A stretch of DNA of 5,758 nt, taken from NCBI GenBank assembly GCA_002792395.1, contig PFOG01000156.1, positions 1 to 5,758 on the forward strand, in the 5' to 3' direction. Of this stretch, positions 1-5,315 are shown in pieces. The translations under genes were made by a program, and so were the position numbers. This DNA comes from Candidatus Portnoybacteria bacterium CG_4_10_14_0_2_um_filter_44_20 (GTDB lineage Bacteria > Patescibacteriota > Minisyncoccia > Portnoybacterales > GCA-002795985). The stretch's first letter is position 1, and the number at the start of each line of letters is the position of its first letter. Under the pieces are notes generated by a model. That model was not told the DNA's origin. It saw only the letters and a program-made list of their open reading frames with translations, and did no database searches.

Positions 1-219
1 TGCCAAGGAAGCGTATCTCCGCAATTTGCCGGCCACAATAATCTTGATTTTTATCCCCTCGTTTTCAAGAAACCGTTTTGAAAACCCGTTTGGACCAATA
101 TAGATCAATTCCATGTCAACGATCTGCCGTTCTCGCTGAATTTTTTTTAGCTCTCGAGCCACGGCAACTAGCGGGGAGAGATGCCCGCCGGTACCGCCGC
201 CGGTAAGTAGAATTCTCAT
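1..219 (-). CDS. murG: MurG, N-terminal part (UDP-GlcNAc:lipid I GlcNAc transferase), cut by window edge
   Basis: Only the first 73 codons are present; the frame is open to the left edge. The protein starts MRILLTGGGTGGHLSPLVAV, which contains the glycine-rich GGGTGGH loop (residues 7-13) of GT28-family MurG. A further family-typical segment, AGKLRRY, follows at about residues 63-69. MurG works on the inner face of the membrane and transfers GlcNAc from UDP-GlcNAc to lipid I, making lipid II; the N-terminal domain seen here binds the lipid acceptor side. The ATG at 219-217 is the natural start because the GGGTGGH loop normally lies within the first 20 residues. No Shine-Dalgarno sequence precedes it: the bases just upstream belong to a repeat element ending about four bases from the start. 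It lies 106 bases downstream of ftsW on the same strand, the usual dcw order. Confidence 0.95.
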   Translation of the reverse strand, partial: MRILLTGGGTGGHLSPLVAVARELKKIQRERQIVDMELIYIGPNGFSKRFLENEGIKIKIIVAGKLRRYASLA

Positions 220-223
220 TAAC

Positions 224-327
224 GATTTAAGAATTATGATTTAAGATTTTCCGCCCGAGGCGGATCCGCCTTTGGCGGAAAGAATTAGAAGGTCTATTCG
301 TAATTCATAAATCCTAAATCCTAAATC
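224..327. repeat. Nested inverted-repeat element filling the ftsW-murG spacer
   Basis: The spacer is built of AT-rich heptamers of the form GATTTAN or GAATTAN. Four of them run on the plus strand at 224-251 and four on the minus strand at 327-300. The two arms face each other and match at about 22 of 28 positions, so they form an imperfect terminal inverted repeat. Between them lies a GC-rich palindromic core (248-281). The right arm overlaps the ftsW TGA stop codon (328-326), and the left arm ends four bases before the murG ATG. The plan resembles a MITE or a palindromic intergenic repeat. No target-site duplication or ORF is visible. In the ftsW-murG transcript it could fold into a long hairpin; no U-run follows, so it does not look like an intrinsic terminator. 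Confidence 0.7.
248..281. repeat. GC-rich palindromic core (double mini-hairpin)
   Basis: The core has perfect 8-base arms, TTTCCGCC at 248-255 and GGCGGAAA at 274-281, around a perfect 12-base palindrome GGCGGATCCGCC at 259-270. Read on the minus strand it is two 13-base mini-hairpins, CCGCC-AAA-GGCGG and CCGCC-TCG-GGCGG, joined by AT. It can therefore fold either as one long stem or as two tandem small stems. The same double-hairpin plan recurs inside murD at 2457-2486. Confidence 0.75.
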
Positions 328-1423
328 ATGTTTTCGAATATTTCGAGATATTTAGCAAAATTCCCACGCCAGACAAAGAAACAAGAAAAGCGGTCCCCCC
401 ATAAGAAACTAGGGGTAACGGTACTCCGGTTAGCGGCATCAACCCGGAAATTGCGGCAATATTTACAAAAGCTTGAATCACCAGCCAAGAAGTAATACCA
501 ACCGCCAAAAGTTTAGCGTAATTGTCAGGAGCTTCTTTTGCGATACGAAAGCCGCGAATAGCTAAGGTGACAAAAAGAGCCATAATAATTGCGACACCGA
601 TAAAACCAAGCTCCTCGGCAATAATCGCGAAAATAGAATCACCCATCGGTTCGGGAAGATAATTATATTTTTGAATACTTTGGTTTAATCCTAGTCCGAA
701 AACCCGACCGGAGCCTACGGCCAAAAGCGCTTGATTAATCTGGTATCCAGCGCCTTGGGGGTCAAGCTCAGGATGGATAAAAATGAGAAAACGATTCGTG
801 GCATGCGGGAAGATTTTCACATACGCGAAAAGAGCCGTTATTCCCATTAAGAGAATAGACCCGACTTGCCAAAATCGAGCGCCCGCCGCGAAAAAAATAG
901 CAATAGCCGTCAATCCCATAACTCCTGCGGTCCCAATATTTGGCTGCAAAATGATTGGCCCAACAACAAGAGATAATATTATTAGAAATGGAACAAAGAC
1001 ATTTTTAAAGCTGTTAATAAGTTTTGTTTTATCGTCCAACCACGAAGCTAAATAAATAATAAGCGCCAATTTCGCGATTTCCGAAGGCTGGAAAGAGTAT
1101 TCGCCGAAAGAAATCCAGCGAGTTGATCCTCCCGTCCGAAACCCAAGACCCGGCAAAAGCGTCAGAAGAAGGAGGGCTACGGCCACCAAGAAAATAAAAA
1201 ATGAGAGTTTTTTTAAGACGCGGTAGTTAATTTTGTACGCAATCGAGGCACACAGAACGCCAATTAAAAGCCCGTAAAGCAGTTGATGTTTAAGATAATA
1301 ATAGGGCTGGCCAAATTGGTCCAGGCTTTTGACGTTGCTGGCGGAAGACAGCATAACTAGCCCCAAAACAATTAAAATAGTTACGGCGCCAAGCAAGATG
1401 TAATCTGGATGATGGGATTTCAT
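326..1423 (-). CDS. ftsW: FtsW, SEDS-family septal peptidoglycan glycosyltransferase
   Basis: This is a 365-residue polytopic membrane protein of the FtsW/RodA/SpoVE (SEDS) family, close to the usual length of about 360-410. It polymerises lipid II into glycan strands, in FtsW's case at the division septum with a class B PBP partner. Visible family marks are STRWISFG then QPSEIAKL (residues 100-119), QPNIGTAG (160-167), YLPEPMGDSIFAIIAEELGF (255-274) with Asp262 at the place of the conserved loop aspartate thought to be catalytic, and the C-terminal signature PLPLVSYGGT (335-344). The QP-D-[LI]-GT aspartate is Asn162 here. RodA is the main alternative; position between murD and murG favours FtsW. 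The ATG is 23 bases from the murD stop, with a GAGGTAGGA stretch upstream that may serve as a loosely spaced ribosome binding site. The stop codon overlaps the downstream repeat element. Confidence 0.94.
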   Translation of the reverse strand: MKSHHPDYILLGAVTILIVLGLVMLSSASNVKSLDQFGQPYYYLKHQLLYGLLIGVLCASIAYKINYRVLKKLSFFIFLVAVALLLLTLLPGLGFRTGGSTRWISFGEYSFQPSEIAKLALIIYLASWLDDKTKLINSFKNVFVPFLIILSLVVGPIILQPNIGTAGVMGLTAIAIFFAAGARFWQVGSILLMGITALFAYVKIFPHATNRFLIFIHPELDPQGAGYQINQALLAVGSGRVFGLGLNQSIQKYNYLPEPMGDSIFAIIAEELGFIGVAIIMALFVTLAIRGFRIAKEAPDNYAKLLAVGITSWLVIQAFVNIAAISGLMPLTGVPLPLVSYGGTAFLVSLSGVGILLNISKYSKT

Positions 1424-1446
1424 GACAGTATATTTTTCCTACCTCA

Positions 1447-2835
1447 TTATTTTAACGCGCGCGCCGCCTTTTTGAATTCGTCTCCCCTCTCAAACTCATG
1501 CCGGAATAGACCAAAGCTAGCACACGCCGGAGAAAGCAACACTGCATCCCCTCTTTTGGCATACGCCGTGGCCGCCCGCACCGCTTTCTTCATGTTGTCA
1601 ACACGCTGTATTTTTAATTTTTTGTTCCTAATTTCTGCCCTTATTGTCTTCTCCAATTTTTCTGTGGCAGTTCCCGGCAAGAGAATAACCGCGCGTACCT
1701 TTTTGGCGACCAGCCGAGCTAATCCTTTAAAATCAAGTTTTTTATCCGCCCCCCCCGCAATCAAAAACAAATTGCCGCCCCTCGCCAACTGGTTAGTGAT
1801 AGTGATAATAGCAGCAATCGCAGCGTCTGGAGTCGTGGCGCAGGTATCATTGATATATTTTACACCATTGGCTTCTAAGACAAACTCCATTCTTCCCCCT
1901 AATCCAGAAAATTTCCGAAGGGTTTTTTGAATATTAATCTCTGGAACATCAAAATGTCTGGCAACTTTAACCGCCGCAGCAATATTGGCTAAATTATGCT
2001 TTCCCGGCAAATTCGTCTGATATTTTCGCGCATCTCCGCTTCTGAAAAAAACAGTTTTTGAAACTGCCTCACCAGCAAATCCACTTACTATTTTATCATT
2101 TTTATTCAAAAATAAGTAGTCATCCGGAGTCTGGTATTTAAAAATGATTTTCTTCGCGTTTATATAGCCGCGCATGTTTTTGTAGCGATTGAGATGGTCG
2201 GGCAAAATAGTTGTTACAACCGCGATATGCGGGCTTTTTTTATGTTTTTGAAGACCCTCTAATTGCCAAGAAGACAATTCTAAAACTACGATTGATTTTT
2301 TGGTAAGACGCGGCAGTTCTAATAAAACAGACTTGCGGATGTTTCCCGCCAAAATCACGTTTTTGTATCTGGTTTTTAATAACTCGTAAATCAGCGTCGC
2401 GGTCGTTGATTTGCCACGCGTACCAGTTACCCCGATTACCTGCGCCGGACATAATTCCGCCCGAAGGGTGGCCGCCCGAAGGGTGGCAAAAAAAATACCC
2501 ACGTCGGTGTCAATGGGAACATTGTGCTTGCGAGCTATTTTAAGATACGGCGAGTCGTCGGGTACGGCTGGATTTCGGATGATCAGATCGGCTCTCGCGA
2601 AATCTTTGCCCTGGTGTTTGCCTAAAACATACTTAATCGGCAAACCCTTGAGTTTTCCAAAAGACTTCCCTAGCTGTTTTTTTGTCCGTAAATCTGTAAC
2701 AGTTACCCTTGCTCCAACGCTAACAAAAAACTTAGCGGCTCCCACTCCCCCTCCATGAAGGCCAAGCCCCATAATAAGCACTTTTTTATTTTGGAATTTT
2801 TTTGTTGTCAGAATATCCACGAGCGATTGACGCAT
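1447..2835 (-). CDS. murD: MurD, UDP-N-acetylmuramoyl-L-alanine--D-glutamate ligase
   Basis: This cytoplasmic ATP-dependent Mur ligase adds D-Glu to UDP-MurNAc-L-Ala. The 462 residues show the three Mur domains. First is an N-terminal Rossmann-like UDP-binding part (VLIMGLGLHGGG, 19-30). Next is the ATPase domain with P-loop GVTGTRGKSTT (135-145), DHLNRYKNM (213-221) and the AKK lysine region (227-229). Last is the C-terminal domain with YINDTCATTPDAA (327-339), GGADKKLDF (361-369) and LLSPACASFG (433-442). GADKK-LDF and the SPACASF block point to MurD rather than MurC, MurE or MurF. Residues 117-126 are a tandem ATLRA pair encoded by a duplicated 15-bp unit just before the ATPase domain; this looks like an inserted repeat. 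An eight-base homopolymer (C on the plus strand, 1749-1756) encodes part of AGGAD. The ATG at 2835 has no visible Shine-Dalgarno sequence. A plus-strand gene separates it from mraY, so it may need its own promoter or readthrough from mraY. Confidence 0.95.
   Translation of the reverse strand: MRQSLVDILTTKKFQNKKVLIMGLGLHGGGVGAAKFFVSVGARVTVTDLRTKKQLGKSFGKLKGLPIKYVLGKHQGKDFARADLIIRNPAVPDDSPYLKIARKHNVPIDTDVGIFFATLRAATLRAELCPAQVIGVTGTRGKSTTATLIYELLKTRYKNVILAGNIRKSVLLELPRLTKKSIVVLELSSWQLEGLQKHKKSPHIAVVTTILPDHLNRYKNMRGYINAKKIIFKYQTPDDYLFLNKNDKIVSGFAGEAVSKTVFFRSGDARKYQTNLPGKHNLANIAAAVKVARHFDVPEINIQKTLRKFSGLGGRMEFVLEANGVKYINDTCATTPDAAIAAIITITNQLARGGNLFLIAGGADKKLDFKGLARLVAKKVRAVILLPGTATEKLEKTIRAEIRNKKLKIQRVDNMKKAVRAATAYAKRGDAVLLSPACASFGLFRHEFERGDEFKKAARALK
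2457..2486. repeat. Perfect tandem duplication of a 15-bp hairpin unit inside murD
   Basis: Two identical copies of CCGCCCGAAGGGTGG (plus strand) sit at 2457-2471 and 2472-2486. Each can fold as CCGCCC-GAA-GGGTGG with one G-T pair. As 15 is a multiple of three, the reading frame of murD is kept and each copy encodes ATLRA. Removing both joins VGIFF directly to ELCPAQVIGVTG, which matches the usual MurD spacing ahead of the P-loop to within about one residue of the E. coli protein as I recall it. This supports an insertion rather than ancestral sequence. Confidence 0.85.
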
Positions 2836-2855
2836 ATTTTTAGATGTGTTTCAAT
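2827..2855 (+). promoter_or_regulatory. Possible sigma-70-type promoter for the small plus-strand gene
   Basis: TTGACG at 2827-2832 matches the -35 consensus at 5 of 6 positions. It is followed after 17 bases by TTCAAT at 2850-2855, which matches the -10 consensus at 4 of 6 but lacks the conserved second A. A start near 2862 would leave a very short leader before the ribosome binding site at 2867. The -35 box would lie inside the first codons of murD. The match is weak and could be chance. Confidence 0.25.
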
Positions 2856-2866
2856 AGAAAGAAACT

Positions 2867-2873
2867 GGAGGTG
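2867..2873 (+). promoter_or_regulatory. Strong ribosome binding site, sets the start of the small plus-strand gene
   Basis: GGAGGTG is a near-perfect Shine-Dalgarno sequence. Seven bases (2873-2879) separate GGAGGT from the ATG at 2880, an ideal distance. It decides for this start over the in-frame ATG at 2844, whose extra 12 residues (MCFNRKKLEVLL) would span the Shine-Dalgarno itself. Confidence 0.8.
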
Positions 2874-2879
2874 CTGTTG

Positions 2880-3077
2880 ATGCCGTCGATACAGAGATTT
2901 TTACTTGCTATGCTGGTTGGGCTAGTGGTGGCAACTGTTTGCAAAATAGCGGGCGCGCCGCTCCTAATAGGCCTAGTGCTTTCATTCTGCGCCTACACAA
3001 TCGTTTTCTTTAAGATAGAAAAGTGGCTGTGGACGAAAATCAAAAAAAATTTTAAGCGCAGTCACGCCGGAAGTTAA
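2880..3077 (+). CDS. Small two-helix membrane protein of unknown function
   Basis: I do not recognise this 65-residue protein. It has two hydrophobic segments, about residues 7-25 (FLLAMLVGLVVATV and on) and 27-45 (PLLIGLVLSFCAYTIVFF), joined by a short Gly-Ala-Pro turn. A strongly basic tail at 46-60 (KIEKWLWTKIKKNFKR) would sit at the inner membrane face if the positive-inside rule holds, giving a hairpin with both ends in the cytoplasm. Support for a real gene is the near-perfect ribosome binding site, a rho-independent terminator right after the stop, a coherent membrane-protein sequence, and the fact that it fills the otherwise empty gap between mraY and murD. It is the only plus-strand gene here, divergent from murD (44 bases between starts) and convergent with mraY (74 bases between stops). 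A role next to lipid I synthesis is only a guess from position. Confidence 0.75.
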   Translation: MPSIQRFLLAMLVGLVVATVCKIAGAPLLIGLVLSFCAYTIVFFKIEKWLWTKIKKNFKRSHAGS

Positions 3078-3085
3078 AACTTCGT

Positions 3086-3116
3086 TCCGTGAGCCTAATA
3101 TGGTCACGGATTTTTT
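3086..3116 (+). terminator. Rho-independent terminator of the small plus-strand gene
   Basis: TCCGTGA (3086-3092) and TCACGGA (3104-3110) form a perfect 7-bp stem with an 11-base loop, directly followed by six T (3111-3116). It starts nine bases after the TAA stop. A second short palindrome, GAAGTTAAAACTTC at 3070-3083, overlaps the stop codon. On the minus strand the stem is not followed by a T-run, so it should end plus-strand transcription but is a poor terminator for mraY. Confidence 0.8.
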
Positions 3117-3151
3117 ATTGCTTCCGAACTTAATTTTTGCCGAATGTGTAG

Positions 3152-4201
3152 TTATTTTATAATCTGATCTAAGAATGCCAATATCAACCCCAGAGACGCA
3201 AAAATACCCGAGAGAATCCAAAAGCGCATGGTAACTTTGGTTTCCGGCCAGCCGATAGCCTCAAAATGATGATGGATTGGGGTAGACAGAAAGATTTTTT
3301 TGCCACGGATTTTTTTAGACAAAACCTGGATTATGACCGATGCGGATTCAACAACGGGAATAAAAGCGATAAGCGGCAAAAGCAAAAACTGATTAGTCAA
3401 CATGGCTATAACGCCGAGGGTAACGCCTAGCCCCATGGCACCGGTGTCGCCCATAATGAATCTTGCCGGATAAATATTAAACCATAAAAAAGCTATCAGG
3501 GCGCCGATGATAACGCCGCAGAAAGCTGCTAAATTATAATGGCCCTGGGAAAAAGCAATCGTTCCGTAGGCGCCATAAGCCACCAAAAGAATACCACCCG
3601 CCAAACCATCTAACCCATCAGTTTCATTAACGGAAAAAGTGGTGGCCACGATGATAAAAACAAAAACAAGAATATACCATAACCCGATGTTAAAATTTCC
3701 GATGAAAGGAATATGTATTAGGTCCCACTCCAATTTCACATAAAACCACCAGGCCCCGATAAACGCAATGGTTGCGTACAATAACAGACGTTGCCGCATC
3801 TTCAGTCCCCCACCCTTGGGACCAACATGAAAAATACCCAGCAAATCATCGGCCATTCCAACAAGCGCTGAAGCAACCAAAACACCTAGGGGTAAAAACG
3901 TTTCATTGCGGCTTAGAAAATTAATCTGGTCAAAAAACCCATCAATGCCAATTTTTGAAACTAGCCAGGAAATGACGACTAAAAGTAGGGTTGTACCCCA
4001 AATTAAAATCCCGCCCATAGTAGGCGTTCCCTCTTTTTTCTGATGCAAACTGTTAAAAATTGGCGCACCATCAAACCTAATTTGCTTGCCAAGCCGGTAT
4101 TTATATAAAAAATGCGTCAGAGCCGGAGTCCAAGCCATGGCGACCATAAAAGATATCGCGGTTAAGCCTAAAAGGCGCGCGACCTGAAAAATATCAGACA
4201 A
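3152..4201 (-). CDS. mraY: MraY, phospho-N-acetylmuramoyl-pentapeptide transferase
   Basis: This 349-residue integral membrane enzyme moves phospho-MurNAc-pentapeptide from UDP to undecaprenyl phosphate, giving lipid I. Its length is near the usual 320-360, with about ten hydrophobic segments. Motifs in order are SLHQKKEGTPTMGG (51-64), the metal-binding type pair Asp118-Asp119 in GMADDLLG, NETDGLDGLAGG (192-203), FIMGDTGAMGLG (248-259) and the cytoplasmic loop TPIHHHFEAIGW (307-318). These separate MraY from the related WecA and TagO transferases. The start is a TTG at 4201-4199. No in-frame ATG lies close upstream and no Shine-Dalgarno is visible; the next in-frame ATG (residue 19) would cut into the first membrane helix. 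It stands 87 bases downstream of the carboxypeptidase. The gap to murD holds a gene on the other strand, which is unusual for mraY-murD. Confidence 0.95.
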   Translation of the reverse strand: MSDIFQVARLLGLTAISFMVAMAWTPALTHFLYKYRLGKQIRFDGAPIFNSLHQKKEGTPTMGGILIWGTTLLLVVISWLVSKIGIDGFFDQINFLSRNETFLPLGVLVASALVGMADDLLGIFHVGPKGGGLKMRQRLLLYATIAFIGAWWFYVKLEWDLIHIPFIGNFNIGLWYILVFVFIIVATTFSVNETDGLDGLAGGILLVAYGAYGTIAFSQGHYNLAAFCGVIIGALIAFLWFNIYPARFIMGDTGAMGLGVTLGVIAMLTNQFLLLPLIAFIPVVESASVIIQVLSKKIRGKKIFLSTPIHHHFEAIGWPETKVTMRFWILSGIFASLGLILAFLDQIIK

Positions 4202-4220
4202 GTTTCGTACAACATTTAGC

Positions 4221-4261
4221 GTATAACGTATAACAATTTTGATGCAGTACTGGTTGTTATA
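4221..4261. repeat. Heptamer direct repeat and inverted repeat in the carboxypeptidase-mraY spacer
   Basis: Plus-strand GTATAAC occurs twice in a row (4221-4227 and 4228-4234). The second copy overlaps the left arm of an 8-base perfect inverted repeat, TATAACAA (4229-4236) with TTGTTATA (4254-4261). The 17-base loop contains the palindrome CAGTACTG. On the minus strand this lies in the 5' leader of mraY, starting about 20 bases from its TTG. TATAAC and TTATAC resemble -10 boxes, but I found no convincing -35 partner. It may be a regulatory site, an mRNA hairpin or a repeat remnant. Confidence 0.5.
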
Positions 4262-4288
4262 AGCTGCGTGCTATATGTTTTGTAATTT

Positions 4289-5296
4289 TTACCATCCGTA
4301 ATGTTGTCGTGTCCACTCGACAATTTTATCCGTTTCTATAAATCGCGTTCCGACGTTAGAGCCAAGCAACGCAACGATAAAATAGTCAGCTTCCTGCGGA
4401 GCTTCCGCAATTAATATCATGCACTCCCCCGCTTCTTCAGTATAACCGGTTTTCCCTCCGACAACACCCTGAGTTCTATTCAATAGTTTATTTGTATTTT
4501 TAAGATTGTGCTTAATTCGCTTATCTGCTGAAAAAACGTCCGTTTCGTTGGTGCCGAGTATTTTTTTTATCAGGGAATTACCAAGATTGGCGGCGGTTAG
4601 CTTGATTAAGTCTGAAGCGGTAGAAACATTGTTGGGATTCAGGCCGGCGGGATCGGAAAAGCGCGAATTAGCCATACCGATTTTTCGCGCCATGGCACTC
4701 ATCAACTCCGGAAACGCTGCGCTGTTTGAAAAACGGCTTTCAACCGTTTCGGCCAGAGCCGTCGCCGCATCATTGCTGGAATCCATCAGCATTATATACA
4801 AAAGATTTTCTACGGAAATTTCTTCATTGACAACCAATCCGCCCATTTCTCCATAAGTACTGACAGCGGTTTTGCTTATTTTCACTTTTTCAGAAAGAGG
4901 TAATTTATCAATCACAACCAGAGCAGTCAATAGTTTCGTCAAACTGGCGATTGACAAAGGCCGGTCAATGTTTTTTTGAAATAGAATACGGCCGTTTTTG
5001 GTCGCCGCGATAGCTGCCTTGGCGGTTATGTCCGGCGACGGCGCATCCTCGCTTTCGGGCAGCCGCTGAAAAGGAACCGCCTCTAATTGCGAATTTTTAT
5101 CCTCCTTTCCAAAGAAAGATAAGATACCCCGCATATCACCGGGGGCTTCGTTGCTTAGTTTTGAGTCAAGAGTAGCGGCTGTTTGGACGCTGGCGCTGTT
5201 AGGCTCCAAAGAAAAATCGGGGTATTTGTGGCTCATTTGCGCGCCTAAAAATACGCTGAAAGTAATTAAAAAACTCGCAAGAAGCTTGGAAAACAT
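4289..5296 (-). CDS. D-alanyl-D-alanine carboxypeptidase (peptidase S11, low-molecular-weight PBP)
   Basis: This predicted exported serine enzyme removes the terminal D-Ala from peptidoglycan stem pentapeptides. All three penicillin-binding motifs are present: SLTK at residues 118-121 with the nucleophile Ser118, SSN at 173-175, and KTG at 282-284. The 335-residue reading starts at the ATG 5296-5294 with a hydrophobic signal or anchor segment (residues 2-20). A polar Ser/Pro/Asp-rich linker to about residue 88 leads into the catalytic domain (ITAKAAIAAT). The protein ends about 50 residues after KTG, so it lacks the C-terminal beta domain and amphipathic anchor of PBP5/DacA; an uncleaved N-terminal helix may hold it in the membrane. 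A TTG at 5329 would add MRRSRWPQNCL and overlap the upstream gene by 14 bases. That N-terminus is also basic, so the start is not certain. I give no symbol because DacA, DacB (Bacillus) and DacF types cannot be told apart here. Confidence 0.9.
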   Translation of the reverse strand: MFSKLLASFLITFSVFLGAQMSHKYPDFSLEPNSASVQTAATLDSKLSNEAPGDMRGILSFFGKEDKNSQLEAVPFQRLPESEDAPSPDITAKAAIAATKNGRILFQKNIDRPLSIASLTKLLTALVVIDKLPLSEKVKISKTAVSTYGEMGGLVVNEEISVENLLYIMLMDSSNDAATALAETVESRFSNSAAFPELMSAMARKIGMANSRFSDPAGLNPNNVSTASDLIKLTAANLGNSLIKKILGTNETDVFSADKRIKHNLKNTNKLLNRTQGVVGGKTGYTEEAGECMILIAEAPQEADYFIVALLGSNVGTRFIETDKIVEWTRQHYGW

Positions 5297-5315
5297 AAGA
5301 CAATTTTGCGGCCAT

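Noticed and set aside
224..327. CRISPR array or intrinsic terminator in the ftsW-murG spacer
   Set aside because: The heptamers are too short and have no spacers between identical repeats, so it is not CRISPR. The hairpin is not followed by a T-run on the minus strand, so it is not a standard terminator.
1409..1930. 173-codon plus-strand open frame
   Set aside because: It lies fully antisense to the C-terminal part of murD, has no ribosome binding site or recognisable domain, and is explained as a shadow of the murD frame.
2691..2705. Short palindrome GTAACAGTTAC inside murD
   Set aside because: It is short, lies in coding sequence, and has no second copy or context suggesting a function.
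2411..2758. 115-codon plus-strand open frame opposite the start of murD
   Set aside because: Antisense to conserved MurD sequence, including the P-loop region, with no independent signals; a shadow frame.
2844..2879. Longer start for the small plus-strand gene at the ATG at 2844
   Set aside because: The added residues are encoded by the Shine-Dalgarno region itself, and the ATG at 2880 has ideal spacing.
2982..3221. 79-codon minus-strand open frame between mraY and murD
   Set aside because: It overlaps the mraY 3' end in another frame and runs through the plus-strand terminator and small gene; its sequence shows no domain or start signal.
4506..4856. 116-codon plus-strand open frame
   Set aside because: It is antisense to the catalytic core of the carboxypeptidase, whose three active-site motifs prove the other strand.
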